From assembly GCF_022539505.1 (NCBI RefSeq), contig NC_061513.1, positions 174,746,017 to 174,810,016 on the forward strand: 64,000 bases of DNA. Direction: 5' to 3'. Below, piece after piece: positions 46,292 to 59,215 of the stretch. Each line of letters opens with the position of its first letter. The first letter of the stretch is position 1. The notes beneath the pieces are model-generated. The model saw nothing but the letters and a program-made list of their open reading frames with translations. It was not told the origin of the DNA and searched no databases. The translations under genes and the position numbers were made by a program. The DNA is from Lolium rigidum. Taxonomy: Eukaryota; Streptophyta; Magnoliopsida; Poales; Poaceae.

Positions 46292-47164
46292 CTATTTGGG
46301 GTCCATGTTGGCTCCGATCGAGACTTGCTTGGTAGCGTCATCTTCCTTGAAGTTGACTTTCTTGGTCTCTATCGCGGCCCCGAAGGAGTTTTTCCGTTCG
46401 GAGATCTGCTTCTTGGTGGTCTGCATCTCAGTCGGATCCACCGCGGCTCTGTAGCCTTTCAGCTCTTCTCCAGATATCACAGACTCTGCGAAGGCGGCTT
46501 CGCCCAACTCGCACTCATGAGCCTTTTTGTAGTCTCCGGTTATGGTGATCATACCGTTAGGACCCGGGATCTTGAGCTTGTTGTAGATGTAGCACGCCCT
46601 TGCGTGGAACTTGTGGTAGGTGGGCCTGCCGAAGATGACGTGGTAGGAGCTCTTAAAGGGCACCACTTCAAACGTGATCTTCTCTTCGCGGAAATTGTGA
46701 ACATCGCCGAAGGCCACGGGAAGTGTGATGCTGCCGAGGGAGTTTGCCTTCTTACCCGGAACCACGCCGTGAAACTCAGTGTTGCTGTGTTTTAGCTGTT
46801 CCTTGGTGAGGTTCATCCGCTCTAGAGTCTCCAGGTACATGATGTTCAAGCTGGCTCCACCATCCATGAGGCACTTGGAAAAGTCATACCCGTCTATGCG
46901 GGGACTTACAACCAAGGCGTAGTATTCTTTTGGCACAATGGCAGGATGATCCTCTCTGTCAAATGTGCACGGAACTTCCGACCACCTGACATACTGCGGC
47001 ACAGCCGGAACTGTGGCGTTCAGGATCCGGGTAGCTGACTTTGTAGCGCGGACTGCCGGGGTTCCGAGGAAAGTATGGTAAGCCCCCACGCTCTTTTTCT
47101 CGAAGGGGTTGGATTTACCTGCGGATCCGGCTTTGGGATCCGGCGAGTTATCATCCTCGTCCAT
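46292..47164 (-). pseudogene. Tat element aspartic protease region
   Basis: This region matures the gag-pol polyprotein. The 290-codon frame contains CLMDGGASLNIMYLETLERM, the retropepsin active-site loop of this lineage (D-G-G-A-S in place of D-S/T-G). The flap and the second motif follow downstream (VIFGRPTYHKFHARA). Upstream residues such as GAYHTFLGTPAVRAT are the conserved linker after gag. The region lies directly between gag and RT, and its frame is open but not joined to either neighbour. Confidence 0.8.
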
Positions 47165-48907
47165 CGCCTCGGAACTGTCCTCCTCCTTGTCTTTGTTCTT
47201 GCCCTTGCCTCCTTTGCCACGAGGGCGGTGCTTCCGGGCTCGCTTGTATCCCTGCTTCCGGGTCGTTCTTTAGATCGTTGACCCACTTGCGCTTGCGGTT
47301 GGTGTGAGTGGACTTCCCCGTAACCGGATCCAAGTGGGCCGGGCAGGGCATGTCTCTATACTCCTCGTAGGTTTGCGGGGCGCGGGATCCGCCAGCCGTG
47401 ACCTCGCGTGCCATGCCGCCGACCCCCGCCGGCTCCGCCTCCACGGCCGCGTCCTCTTCCGCCTCCCCGAACCTCCGCGTTGGAACGCCATGGCGACCAT
47501 GTCGGATCCGCCACTCTTCTGGTCATCAGGGTTTTTGCGTTTATGGCTGCTGTTGTTGCCGTTATCACGTTTCTTCTTTTGTTGGTGTAGGGGGATTGCT
47601 GTGGCCGCGATATCACCGCCTGCATCATCATCGGCGGCAGTATGGTCACTGGCAATGGAGATCATTTCATCCAAAGTCAGTTTATTTGCGTTAGCTAAAC
47701 AAGTGAGCTTATGCCTCAGCAATCCTCCTCTCTGCAGTCCACCAATGAAGGCGTACATGGCAGTGGTGTGGTCGACGTTTTCGCACTCGTTCTCGCATGC
47801 CAACCATCGTGTGAGGAAGTTTCTTGAGGATTCTCCCTTTTCCGGATACAAGCTTGTAAGTCGCTTGCCGTGGCGGGTCTTTTGTAGGTGCCTCTCGAAG
47901 TGTTTCTCGAAAGCGGTCTTCGGGTCAAACCAACAAAAGATGGAGTTCTTCTCGAGGTCACCGAGCCGGATCCGGGCTGGACCTACAAGGTACAAGCTGG
48001 AGCATGCGGCGGGCGATATTAGGGGTTCCTCCGGCGAAGGTTACTCGCATTATAGTAATCCTCAATCCAGGTATCCGGCCTTTCGGTGCCATCATAATGC
48101 TTCAGGTTTCCGGGTAGCTTGAGGTTCATCCTTGGCTTTGGTTCCTCTCGGATCATCCTGCCAAAGCACTTCGGGCCGATGTAGTCGGTTCTGTATTCGT
48201 TGAGGCGTTCCCGCGCGTCACGCGAGCCGTGGCAGGGAGACTGTGAGCGAGAGCGAGATCTTCGGCCGCCGCCTCCACCTCCGCCGCCACCGCTAGGTGG
48301 TGGTGAGGGAGACCTGCGAGGGGGCCGATCCGACCTCTTGCTTCCGCCTTCAGATTCTCCCCGGCCCTCCCGGTGCTGGCTCCGGCTCCTGCGGCTGCCT
48401 TCGCCGTGGCGCTGGCTGCCCTGGTCGTTCCGGCTCCGGCGAGGTTCCGGATCGCGCTCCTCATCCCGACTCCTCCTAGGCTCGGGCTCACGATCATTGT
48501 TCTGGTTCCGGCGAGGTTCCGGCGTGCGCTCCCTGTTTCTGTTTCTTGAGGGCAGCACGTTGTCGCGGATAATAATTCCACCATGCCCCTGAGGCCTAGT
48601 GTTTCCGGCTGGACTACGGCGGCGAGAGGGTCGCGGGTAACCGTTGGGCGGAGGAGAGGGTTGCGGTACTTGTCCCGTCCAGAGTACATTGCATCCTTTC
48701 CCTTTCTTGGATCTGACGGTGGCGTCTTTGATGGTACGGGGATCGGATTTGGGTGTTCCCTGGCTTTCCTTCTTCGTTCCGAGGATCCGGTTCGCAATTC
48801 GTCATCTCGATGGTGATTGTCGTGGGCGTCCTTCTGCGCAGTGGAGACGCAATGCTCTGGGTTAGACTCCAACTTGCGCGAAGTGTCTGCCTTGCTCTGC
48901 TGCTTCA
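47151..48907 (-). pseudogene. Tat element gag, 3' part
   Basis: This continues the gag interrupted by the Athila-like element. It begins within a Lys/Arg-rich stretch at 48907 and enters an Arg/Ser/Pro-rich region with a nine-Gly run near 48290. It then carries the gag core (LKHYDGTERPDTWIEDYYNA, then SRNFLTRWLACENEC) at about 48120-47700. It ends with YRDMPCPAHLDPVTGKSTHT near 47350. Frames shift near 48560, 48030 and 47440. No CCHC zinc knuckle was seen. Plus-strand frames here are shadows. Confidence 0.8.
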
Positions 48908-50305
48908 TGATACGTCCAAAACGTATCTACTTTCCCGAACACTTTTGCTATTGTTTTGCCTCTAATTTGTGTATTTTGGATGCAACTAACACGGACTAAC
49001 GCTGTTTTCAGCAGAACTGTTCTGGTGTCTCGTTTTTGTGCAGAAATCCAACTTTCGGGAAAAACCTCGGGATTTTGACGAAAGGGCCTATTTTCCCTGA
49101 ATACGACGGAGCCGGAAGGACAATTGAAGTGGAGGCCCGAGGGCCCCACACCACATGGCGGCGCGGCCCGGGGGGCCCGCGCGGCCATGTGGTGTGGCCC
49201 CTCGGCTGGCCTCCGACGCCCCCTTCGGACTACTTATTCGCCTCGACCTAAAAACGCACGGGGAGAAGTCGAAGTCGCCGTAAACCCTCCGTAACGCCGC
49301 CACATCACGAAACTCCGTCACGGGAGCCAGAAGTCTCCGTTCTGGCACTCCGCCGGGACGGGGAATTGGAGGAGATCATCACCGCCATCACCGCCAACGC
49401 CTCTCCATCAACCAGCAATGTTTCCCCCATCCATGTGTGAGTAATTCCCCCGCTGTAGGCTGAAGGGGATGGTAGGGATTGGATGAGATTGGTCATGTAA
49501 TAGCATAAGATTGTTAGGGCATAGTGCCTAGTGTCCGTAGATGGTACTTTTATGATATTGTTGCAACTTGTTATGCTTAATGCTTGTCACTAGGGCCCGA
49601 GTGCCATGATCTCAGATCTGAACATGTTATTATTTCATCATGATATTCGTTGTTTATGATCTTACTCGCAAGTTGTATACACATGTCGCTGTCCGGAACC
49701 AATGGCCCCGAAGTGACAGAAATCGGGACAACCGGAGGGGATGGTAGCGATGTGAGGATCACATGTGTTCACGGACTGTTAATGCTTTGCTCCGGTACTC
49801 TATTAAAAGGAGTACCTTAATATCCAGTAGTTTCCCTTGAGGCCCGGCTGCCACCGGCTGGTAGGACAAAAGATGTTGTGCAAGTTTCTCATTGCGAGCA
49901 CGTATGACTATAATTGGAACACATGCCTATTGATTGATTAGTACTTGGATACCGTTTTATTATTATCTGCAAATGCCCTGCTATGATTGTTACATGAGTT
50001 TCTCTCATCCATGCAACGCCCGTCATCCGTCCCCGTGCCTACGTATTTTAATCCTCGCTGTTTACTAAAATCACTACCGCTGTCTTTGTTACTCTGCTCG
50101 TCGTTATTTCACTACTGCTATCGCTATAAAACTGTTACTATCGATAAACTCTTGCGAGCAAGTCTGTTTCCAGTGTGCAGCTGAATTGACAACTCCGCTC
50201 GTTAAGGCTTTCAAGTATTCTTTGTCTCCCCTTGTGTCGAATCAATAAATTGGGTAATACTTCCCTCGAAGACTCGTTGCGATCCCCTATACTTGTGGGT
50301 CATCA
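48908..50305 (+). repeat. 5' LTR of the Athila-like element
   Basis: This 1398-bp repeat starts tgatacgtccaaaacgtatc and ends gtgggtcatca. It contains a GC-rich inverted repeat at about 49139-49202 (ccacaccacatgg and ccatgtggtgtgg around a ggcccggggggccc core). The same hairpin is present in the other LTR. Confidence 0.95.
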
Positions 50306-50316
50306 AGACTATTTTC

Positions 50317-50334
50317 CGGCGCCGTTGCCGGGGA
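50317..50334 (+). other. Primer-binding site of the Athila-like element
   Basis: The sequence CGGCGCCGTTGCCGGGGA lies 11 bases after the 5' LTR. The usual form in Triticeae and Athila elements starts TGG, complementary to a tRNA CCA end, so the first base is changed here. Confidence 0.75.
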
Positions 50335-50394
50335 GCATAGCTTTATTTGGAAGTTCACTTGGATTGATATTGTTCGCTGCAAATTCTCCATCAT

Positions 50395-52480
50395 GGGTAA
50401 ACCTCGCGATACTAAGGTCGCCATATTACCATCCACTACAAGAAAAGGTACAACTCCGAGTACCTCTCGTCGCTCTTGGTTCACCATCCGTGATTGATAA
50501 ACTTGTTTCACCACCACATGCTTCAAATGCTGGTACTTCTGCTGAATCTGAAAACTCTCATAATACTCGATAATATGTCTGCTGTGCTTGATGATAGTGG
50601 TTCATTGGGAACTTTTCTAGATGCTAAAATTGCTAGGTCTAGACAAATTGAAAATGCCGAAACTCCCGATGTTACTACACTCGTTAATTCACCCGAACTT
50701 GAATACTCTAGTGATGATCTTGATGAAGATTATGTGGAACTTGATGATGATTTTATTGAAAAATGCCATGCTACTACCGATGCAAGAAAAATTAAAAAGT
50801 TGCTTGCAGTAACATACCGTTAGATATAAACTGTCTCCGATCCTAAATTTGCCACATCTCCTATAAACATTAGGGATAAAGATTATGATTTTTCTCTCGA
50901 TCTATCTCATATAGCTATTGTTGAGGAAACACCTTTTTGTGGTACTGAAAAAGAAAGTGCTGTTGAACACATGACTGAGTTATCTACTTTGAGTAGCTTG
51001 TTTTCTGATGATGTAAAGAAGCGTACTTACTTTGTTGCTAAAATATTTCCATTCTCATTAAAGGATGACGCTAAAACTTGGTATAATAGTTTGCCACCTA
51101 GTTCTATTAAAAGTCCAAAAGAATTGCTTGATGTTTTCTTTCGGAAATACTTTCTCGCTAGTGCTCAACATGCTGCTTTGCGGAGAGTTTATAATTTTGA
51201 TCGTAGAGATGAAGAGAAATTGCCTGAGGCTTGGGCGAGATTTTGCTCTCTTATTAGAGCTTTGCCTGACCATGATCTAGAAAAGCATGATTTACTTGAT
51301 ATATTTTATAGTGGACTAACCATTGAGTCTAGGGCATTCCTGGATAGTTGTGCTGGTTGTGTTTTCAGAAAAGAACTCCGGACGACGTCGAAGAATTATT
51401 GGCTAAAATAGGCCGGAATTATGATGATTGGACTACGCCTGAACCAACTCCAACGCCAATAGTGAAGAAGAGGGGTTTAATTAAATTGAATGATGAAGAT
51501 ATGAGGGAAGCCAAGAAGTCTCTCAAGGAAAAAGGTATTAAATCTGAAGATGTGAAGAATCTACCTCCAATAGAAGATATATGTGAGATAATTCCCCCTT
51601 CATCCATGATTGAGGTAAACTCCCTTCAACGCTTTACTAGGGAAGATATTCCGTATTCAAAACCTCCTGCACAATGCTTAGATGAGTTTGATAATTATAT
51701 TGTTAAGCAAGAAAATTTTAATATGAGAGTAGAGAATCATCTAATGGAAAATTCTCAAGCTATTAGTCAATTGCATGATATTGTGGAGAGAACCTCCAAT
51801 GATGTTAAGATGCTTGTTAAACATTTTCATATGGTTCAAACTCAAATTGATCAACTCACTAAAGTGCAAAATGACTTGTTGGGAAATAATGCTAAAGAAA
51901 AACAAGCTTATGAAGTAACAACTAGAGGTGGTGTCTCTACCCAGGATCCTCTATATCCTGAAGGTCATCCCAAAAGAATTGAACAAGATTCTCAACGCAT
52001 TGAACCTAGAGCTCATTCTAAGAAAAAGAAGAAGAAACATAAAAATGTTGTAGAATCCTCTGAACCTGCTAATGATCCTAATAGTATTTCTATTTCTGAT
52101 GCTGAAACTGAAAGTGGTAATGAACATAATAATAGTGAAGATAATGATAAGAATGATACTCCTGATAAAGAAGAGGTTGAAAAAGAACCTGAAAGGCATG
52201 CTAAAAATAAAAAGTATACTAAAGAAGATTTTATTACTGAGAAACATGGTAATGAAAGAGAACCTTGGGTGCAAAAGCAAATGCCTTTTCCTGCTAAGAA
52301 ATTAAAATCAAAGGAAGAAGAACACTATAATAAATTCTGTGATTGGATGAAACCTTTATTCTTGCAAATTCCTTTGACTGATGCTATTAAATTGCCTCCT
52401 TATTCAAAGTATATGAAAGATATTGTTACTAACAAAAGGAAAATCCCCAATGAGGAATTTCCACTATGCTTGCTAATTAC
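50395..52480 (+). pseudogene. Gag remnant of the Athila-like element
   Basis: The probable start is the ATG at 50395. Frame changes occur near 50510, 50820 and 51390. The core lies at 50971-51411 and resembles the retrotransposon gag domain (SLKDDAKTWYNSLPPSSIKS, then EAWARFCSLIRALPDHDLEK). The long frame from 51348 continues with a coiled-coil-like region (QISQLHDIVERT-type heptads) and a very acidic Lys/Asp/Glu-rich linker near 52010-52250. It ends just before the protease. The protein would package the element RNA, but it is broken. Confidence 0.8.
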
Positions 52481-53051
52481 TCTTTTAATGGCAAAGTTCC
52501 AAAGAAGTTGGGCGACCCAGGTATACCTACTATTCCTTGTTCTATTAAGAATAATTATATTAAAACTGCTCTATGTGACTTGGGAGCCGGTGTTAGTGTT
52601 ATGCCTTTTTCTCTATACAAGAGACTTTACTTAGATAAGTTGATACCTACTGATATATCTTTGCAAATGGCTGATAAATCTACTGCTATTCCTGTTGGTA
52701 TATGTGAGGATGTTCCGGTTCAAGTTACTAATAACCGCTTGATATTAACCGATTTTGTTGTGTTGGAAATGCCTCGAAGATGATAATATGTCTATTATTC
52801 TTGGGAGACCTTTTCTTAACACCGCAGGGGCTGTTATTGATTGCAATAAAGGAAAGGTTACTTTCAATGTTGATGATAAGGAACACACCGTCTATTTCCC
52901 CAAGAGGATTGAAAAAGCGTGCGGAGTTAATACTATTTCTAATGTGAGAACTATCAAAGTGGGAACTATTGATTGTCCTATATATGAGCCTAAAGAAGAA
53001 TATCAAACTCTTGTGATTGGATCCATATCAATACAATTCAAGGTAACATGA
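52466..53051 (+). pseudogene. Retropepsin-like protease remnant of the Athila-like element
   Basis: The frame 52466-52783 contains CDLGAGVSVMPFSLYKRL, the Athila-type protease loop with D-L-G-A in place of D-T-G-A. A frame change near 52780 leads to 52755-53051 with MSIILGRPFLNTAGAVIDC, the second conserved motif. The region ends at 53051 with no reverse transcriptase after it, where a complete Athila element would continue into pol. Confidence 0.8.
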
Positions 53052-53834
53052 TTGATTTGAGGTTTATTTCTTCATATGCTATGTAAAATTTATTTGGTGG
53101 CAAGACTTGATCAACCTTGTTAACAAATACCTTTTATATGCATAGAGGAGGTAAACAACATCTCTTTCTTCCTCCACTTGCTTTAGTTGCTGTAGCATTT
53201 TTAATTTGCAAAATTTCTTAGTTGATTTGAGATTTCAAAAAATTTCCTGGCCAGTAATAATAAACTTAATACCCAGAAAATGTGCATTTTTCAAAGTTTT
53301 CAAAAATTCGCGAAAATTACACCGTTGGTCCTATTTTTCGACGAGGCACCTGGGAGCACCAGAGGATGACCTGTGGGGCACCAGAGGGCGCCAAACCACA
53401 GGCCGGCGCGGCCAAGGAGGTGGCCGCGCCACCATGTGGTGTGGGCCCCTCCTTGCCCCACTTTGTCATCTCTTCCTCCCAGCACCTTCTCTCTCCCGAA
53501 AAAACTCGTACCAAATTCCTCTCACTCGCGTTTTTGCTCAAGAACTCTAGATTTCTCGATCTCTTTGCTCAGCCCAGATTTCTGTTTGAAATTTGGCACA
53601 TTTGCTCTCCGGTATGTGACTCCTTCGATTATCCAAATAGAATTTTGTTTGGTTGAGTATATCTTGAATATTTTGCTGCTGTAGGTAACATGTTTAGTGA
53701 GCTTGCATGCTTGTTCTAAGTGGTAGAAACTAGTTTTGATGCATGATTAGTACTCTAGCAAGTTCCTATGGTAGTTTCCCTCAATTATATGTCACCAAAT
53801 CAAGTTTTATATTGTTTGTTGAAAATTTCAGAAA

Positions 53835-54954
53835 ATGAAGAAGTTCAAATTTGGAGAATTGTTCAAGAAAGGAACAACCAGCACCGGAAGGCCTTCTAGG
53901 ACCGCCACCCAAATTAGGCGATCGTACAATGAGGACATCATCGCGCCTAGCTTCGCGCCGAAGAGGACAATGGGGCTCCTAATGCCTCATCCTTCCCATG
54001 TTATGATTTTCTGACAAATGCAGGGATATTGGATGATTTCTTCACCCTTGTCAACAGGGCGGGCTTAACCACCTACGTTGGAGATGAAAGGGAGCAATAC
54101 CACATGCTCACCAAAATTTTTGTCGAGAGCTTCAAGTTCCAAAACACGGAATATAATCCGACAGTTGCATTCAAGATCTATGGTACTCCTTTTACTATGG
54201 AATTGGAAGAATTTTGTCGTGCATTGGATATTGCCCCTGTAGGTACAGCAAGGAGGATCGATAACAACCCTCGGGACTTGTTGGAGCTCTATCGAGGGAT
54301 CACCAATGATGATTGTCGCACCATTCAGCGGGGCAAGATAAGAAACATTCAACTCCCCGCCATTAAATATTTTGCATATTACGTTGCCACTAGCATACTT
54401 GGTAGGGAGAACACTAGCAATATTTCTAGTTACCATCTTGCTTTCTTGAATATTGCACTTACTGGACAGTACATCTTATCATCTTGGTTCTCTTATTGCT
54501 CACCGCTTGTCTACCAAGGGGCCTATTTTTGGAGGAACTATTGCACTCGCGCATTTTAACACATTTAGAGCTTCCTATTGATCCTAATGATGTGCCATTA
54601 ACCCCTAGGAGGCTTGATATCATTGCTATGAAAAGCCATCAATTTGTTACCACCGAGTCTACTTTAGATAATATGGCCTATAGAATGTTGTTTGCAGACG
54701 GGGATGAGAAAGAAATCCCTCTTCCCCAGCCAGGTTTGTTCGATATTGACAGGCAACCATGGTCGCGCACTAAGGAGGAGGTGGATGAACATATGAAGAT
54801 ACAAGATTTCCATCAGCAGCATGACTCCGAGGACGCCGAGCCCTCCTACGATTACACCGTCACGTATCCGGGTGCTTCTTCTAGCACATACCCGGAATAT
54901 GATCCATCTTCGTCGTACCACGGAGACACTACCTCATGGTCTCGATGGGGTTGA
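53835..54954 (+). pseudogene. Athila ORF1-like frame
   Basis: A splice-acceptor-like AG precedes the ATG at 53835. The first about 50 residues are basic (MKKFKFGELFKKGTTSTGRP). After a frame change near 53970, the main frame 54029-54559 has LDDFFTLVNRAGL-type sequence and FKIYGTPFTMELEEFCRALD, like the plant transposon proteins grouped with Athila ORF1. A further change near 54490 leads to an acidic/Ser/Tyr-rich tail ending at 54954. A polypurine-like aagcttggggggagg follows at 54977. The function of such proteins is not established to my knowledge. Confidence 0.6.
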
Positions 54955-57302
54955 ACTCCACTTAGGCCAAAAGCCTAAGCTTGGGGGGAGGTATACCGGC
55001 ATCACTCATTCTTTGCATATTATGATTGATGGATACTTGTATATACTTGTTTAGTCTCTTTGAGTGGTTTTCTAATGAGAGGAAGATGATATTTGGGGAA
55101 GTGCTGCCTGAAAACAGATTCTGGACTGTTACCGTAAAAATTCGTGCGCACAGCCAGAACGGTATTTTGCGAAGCCAATTTTTGTGCATGTTCCCCAGGT
55201 TGTTATCTAACTTTCATTAGTTGAGCACTTTTCGAACTGAGCAACGTAAGATTTTTGTAAAAATCGATTTCTGTACGGCTGTCAGGTTTTGGCAGATTTC
55301 TGCCATCTCGCTTTTCTGTGTTTCTTTTAGTTTGCTATTTCTTGTTTCCACTTTGTTCCTTTCCCAAAACACAAAAAGACCAAAAATATTTCTGTTGTTT
55401 CTCTTCATCATTTGTTTATCTTGGTTTTTGCATTTGTTTCACTTTATTTGCTATTGCTAGTTTGCCATAAGAAAACCCAAAAAGATTTTGCTTTGTTTGC
55501 TTGTTTCCTTTTGTTCTTATTCTCAAATTCGAAAACACCAAAAATATTTGCTGTTCTTCTTTGGTTTGTAAAGTTCATTATGAGTTCAATGGTCTTCGGT
55601 GGCTGGAGCGTGGTTTTCATTTCATATTATCCAAGCTACACAAGTGAAAAGGCAATAATGACGATCTACGACAATCTGATTGTGGTGAGAGGCTGGTATG
55701 AACTCTATTTGTTTTCATTTTTGTACATATACTCATCCATGTGAGCATGCTTAGTTGGTTCATGTGAGGTATATGTCACTTAAGAAAGTTTAGTAGTTCA
55801 TGATCTCTCATGATTAGCTCCAATCTATTAATATGGGTAGCATGTCATGGATGTTTGCTTGCATTGTTTTATTCATAAGTAAGTATGGCATTGTGGTATC
55901 CTCCTCTGAATAATTCATTTATATCGACTTGGCACATGCTCACGCATGCATATGACTGAACAAAAGTCAATTAAGCCTCAATGATTTACATTGCTTCAGA
56001 GTTCTTGTATCACTTTTATGCCTCGGTTAATTTATTTTGCCGCAAGCATGATTATGACGAGTCATCGCTCTCTTGATTTGTCGCTCCCTAGTCTTTTTGC
56101 TAGCATTCACTTGTACTGAGCGGGAACGCTGCTCGTGCCTCCAAACACATGAAAACCAAGTTATTCCGAGTGTCCACCATAAATACCTATGCATGGCATT
56201 TCAAACCATTCCAAGTAAATTCTCATGCGCTACCTTTAAAATCTTCAAAATGCTTCTTAATTTGTGTTAATGTTTCATAGCTCATGAGGAAGTATGTGGT
56301 GTTTAGCTTTCAACCTTGTCATTTACTTTTGACGGACTCTCATATGGAATAGTGGCACATCCGCTTATCCAATAATTTTGCAAAAAGAGTCGGCAATGGG
56401 ATTCCCGATCCCGAATTAATTAACTTAAATAGACACTCCTCCATGGTTTGTGATTGTTGGACGGCACCCGAAGGATTCGGTTAGCCATGGCTTGTGTAAG
56501 CAAAGGTTGGGGGAGTGTCATCATCATAATAAAACTAAAATAAAAAGGCACTCCTTCATGGTATGTGATTGTTGGCAGTGCACCCGAGGATTCGGTTAGC
56601 CATGGTTTGTGTAAGAAAGGTTGGAAGGAGTGCCACATAAACATGCAAATAATTCATGGGAGCCGCTCTTGAAAGTCCGGTTGGCAAGGTAGTTGGTGTA
56701 CCCATTACCATTCGTTGACAACAACAAACACTTCTCAAAATAATTTTACTCCTGCTTTACAAATGAAAAGCTCTAGCGCATGTTAATCCCTCGCTTCCCT
56801 CTCGCGAAGGGTCAATCTTTTACTTTTATGTTGTGTCTCCATTATTTCTTTGAGCACTTTCTTGAGAGCACAACTCGTCATTCTTAGTATAATATGCTTG
56901 TCTCAAAATATGATTGATTGTGGTATAACTTTGATGCTTTTATCTTTGACAATCACTACTTCTAGTCTTTCTATGAACTCCGGAGGTGCCCGGGCATTTA
57001 TGTTTTGCCGATCAAATACGAGCAAGCGAGATACCACTTTATCATACTCTCTTATGAACATTGCAATCCTGCTTATATACATGATTCATGATGCTTATTA
57101 TTAATTGTTGGTACCTCTTCATGATTGACATAGCTGTTAGATGATCTTATTTGCATATACCTTATTATGAACTGCTCAAGTATTAGCCATATCATGAGAA
57201 TATATACATCATATGAGCAAATGTGTTCGTAAAAGTTCTTTTATCGCTCAGTTGTTAACTGAATTTCTTGAGGACAAGCAATAAGCTAAGCTTGGGGGGA
57301 GT
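54955..57302 (+). other. Non-coding 3' internal region of the Athila-like element
   Basis: This is a long AT-rich region with no supported ORF. It holds an imperfect tandem repeat at about 56425-56640 (two copies of cactcct-catggt-tgtgattgttgg). The polypurine tract aagcttggggggag ends just before the 3' LTR (about 57289-57302). Confidence 0.65.
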
Positions 57303-58693
57303 TGATACGTCCAAAACGTATCTACTTTCCCGAACACTTTTGCTATTGTTTTGCCTCTAATTTGTGTATTTTGGATGCAACTAACACGGACTAACGCCGT
57401 TTTCAGCATAACCGTTCGGTGTCTCGTTTTTGTGCAGAAATCCAACTTTCGGGAAAAACCTCGGGATTTTGACGAAAGGGCCTATTTTCCCGAATATCGA
57501 CGGAGCCGTAAGGACAATTGAAGTGGAGGCCCGAGGGCCCCACACCACATGGCGGCGCGGCCCGTGGGGGCCCGCGCGGCCATGTGGTGTGGCCCCTCGG
57601 CCGGCCTCCGACGCCCCCTTCGGACTACTTATTCGCCTCGACCTAAAAACGCACGGGGAGAAGTCGAAGTCGCCGTAAACCCTCCGAACGCCGCCACATC
57701 GCGAAACTCCGTCGCGGGAGCCGAAGTCTCCGTTCCGGCACTCCGCCGGACGGGGAATTGGAGGAGATCATCACCGCCATCACCGCCAACGCCTCTCCAT
57801 CAACCAGCAATGTTTCCCCCATCCATGTGTGAGTAATTCCCCGCTGTAGGCCGAAGGGGATGGTAGGGATTGGATGAGATTGGTCATGTAATAGCATAAG
57901 ATTGTTAGGGCATAGTGCCTAGTGTCCGTAGATGGTACTTTTATGATATTGTTGCAACTTGTTATGCTTAATGCTTGTCACTAGGGCCCGAGTGCCATGA
58001 TCTCAGATCTGAACATGTTATTATTTCATCATGATATTCGTTGTTTATGATCTTACCCGCAAGTTGTATACACATGTCGCTGTCCGGAACCAATGGCCCC
58101 GAAGTGACGAAATCGGGACAACCGGAGGGGATGGTAGCGATGTGAGGATCACATGTGTTCACGGAGTGTTAATGCTTTGCTCCGGTACTCTATTAAAAGG
58201 AGTACCTTAATATCCAAGTAGTTTCCCTTGAGGCCCTGGCCGCCACCGGCTGGTAGGACAAAAGATGTTGTGCAAGTTTCTCATTGCGAGCACGTACGAC
58301 TAAAATTGGAACACATGCCTATTGATTGATTAGTACTTGGATACCGTTTTATTATTATCCGCAAATGCCTCGCTATGATTGTTACATGAGTTTCTCTCAT
58401 CCATGCAACGCCCGTCATCCGTCCCCGTGCCTACGTATTTTAATCCTCGTCGTTTACTAAAATCACTACTGCTGTCTTTGTTACTCGCTCGTCGTTATTT
58501 CACTATCGCTATCGCTATAAAACTGTTACTACTCGATAAACTCTTGCGAGCAAGTCCGTTTCCAGTGCAGCTGAATTGACAACTCCGCTGTTAAGGCTTT
58601 CAAGTATTCTTTGTCTCCCCTTGTGTCGAATCAATAAATTGGGTAATACTTCCCTCGAAGACTGTTGCGATCCCCTATACTTGTGGGTCATCA
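57303..58693 (+). repeat. 3' LTR of the Athila-like element
   Basis: This 1391-bp repeat is nearly identical to the 5' copy with scattered substitutions and one-base indels (for example ggcccgtgggggccc against ggcccggggggccc in the hairpin core). It ends at the CTTCA target duplication. Confidence 0.95.
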
Positions 58694-59215
58694 CTTCACC
58701 GCTGAAGCGACGAGCGTGCGAACGTAGTCGATGTCAATCTCCTCGTTACATTTCTTCAAGATCTCTGCAACTTTCGTCATATTGTCCTTTGGGGTTGCGA
58801 ACGGCTGCTGCTCCGTTGGAGTTGCGAAGGTGATCCTGCGGGGAGCTATCAACTCACGCCGGACCTTTTCTACCTCCTGATGAGCTTCAACGATCTTGTC
58901 CTCCCAATGCTTTCGGAGTTCCTTGACCTTTGCCAGTCCTTCGTCCACCTCCTGCTCACGCTGGATGAAGTCTTCCACAAAGACTGCGGCGTGCTTCTTT
59001 TCCTCCAGCATGCCGGCTGCGGTGTCCTTAAACTTTTTGGCTGTGGCCAGCAGCTCCACTCTTTTAGCTTCTAATGCTTCTATGTCTTCGGGAGTGATGG
59101 GTTTGTTAAGAATATCCGAGCGATAAACCGCATCCATGCCTGCTTGTGCGACCATCTCTTCAGGCGACAGGAGGTCCTCCGAGGAAGAGTCCCTGCGGGG
59201 TCGCTCCCGCGACAT
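58694..59215 (-). pseudogene. Tat element gag, 5' part
   Basis: The frame starts at 59215 with MSRERPRRDSSSEDLLSPEE and runs to the insertion point of the Athila-like element. From about residue 45 it is a long Lys/Glu-rich coiled coil. The reading frame meets the nested element at a Val-Lys position and continues in frame on the other side at 48907, which confirms that the insertion split one gene. Confidence 0.8.

Larger units (their letters stand above)
48908..58693 (+). mobile_element. Athila-like non-autonomous LTR retrotransposon
   Basis: This 9786-bp element is inserted in the gag of the Tat element with the perfect 5-bp duplication CTTCA (48903-48907 and 58694-58698). The LTRs are 48908-50305 and 57303-58693. 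The primer-binding site and polypurine tract show plus orientation. It has gag and protease remnants and an Athila ORF1-like frame, but no RT, RNase H or integrase. The LTRs differ by a few percent by eye, similar to or slightly less than those of the host element, consistent with a later insertion. Confidence 0.92.

Noticed and set aside
47304..48122. 272-codon plus-strand frame opposite the Tat gag
   Set aside because: It lies antisense to a recognised gag core and has no domain or splice structure, unlike the antisense gene at 39139.
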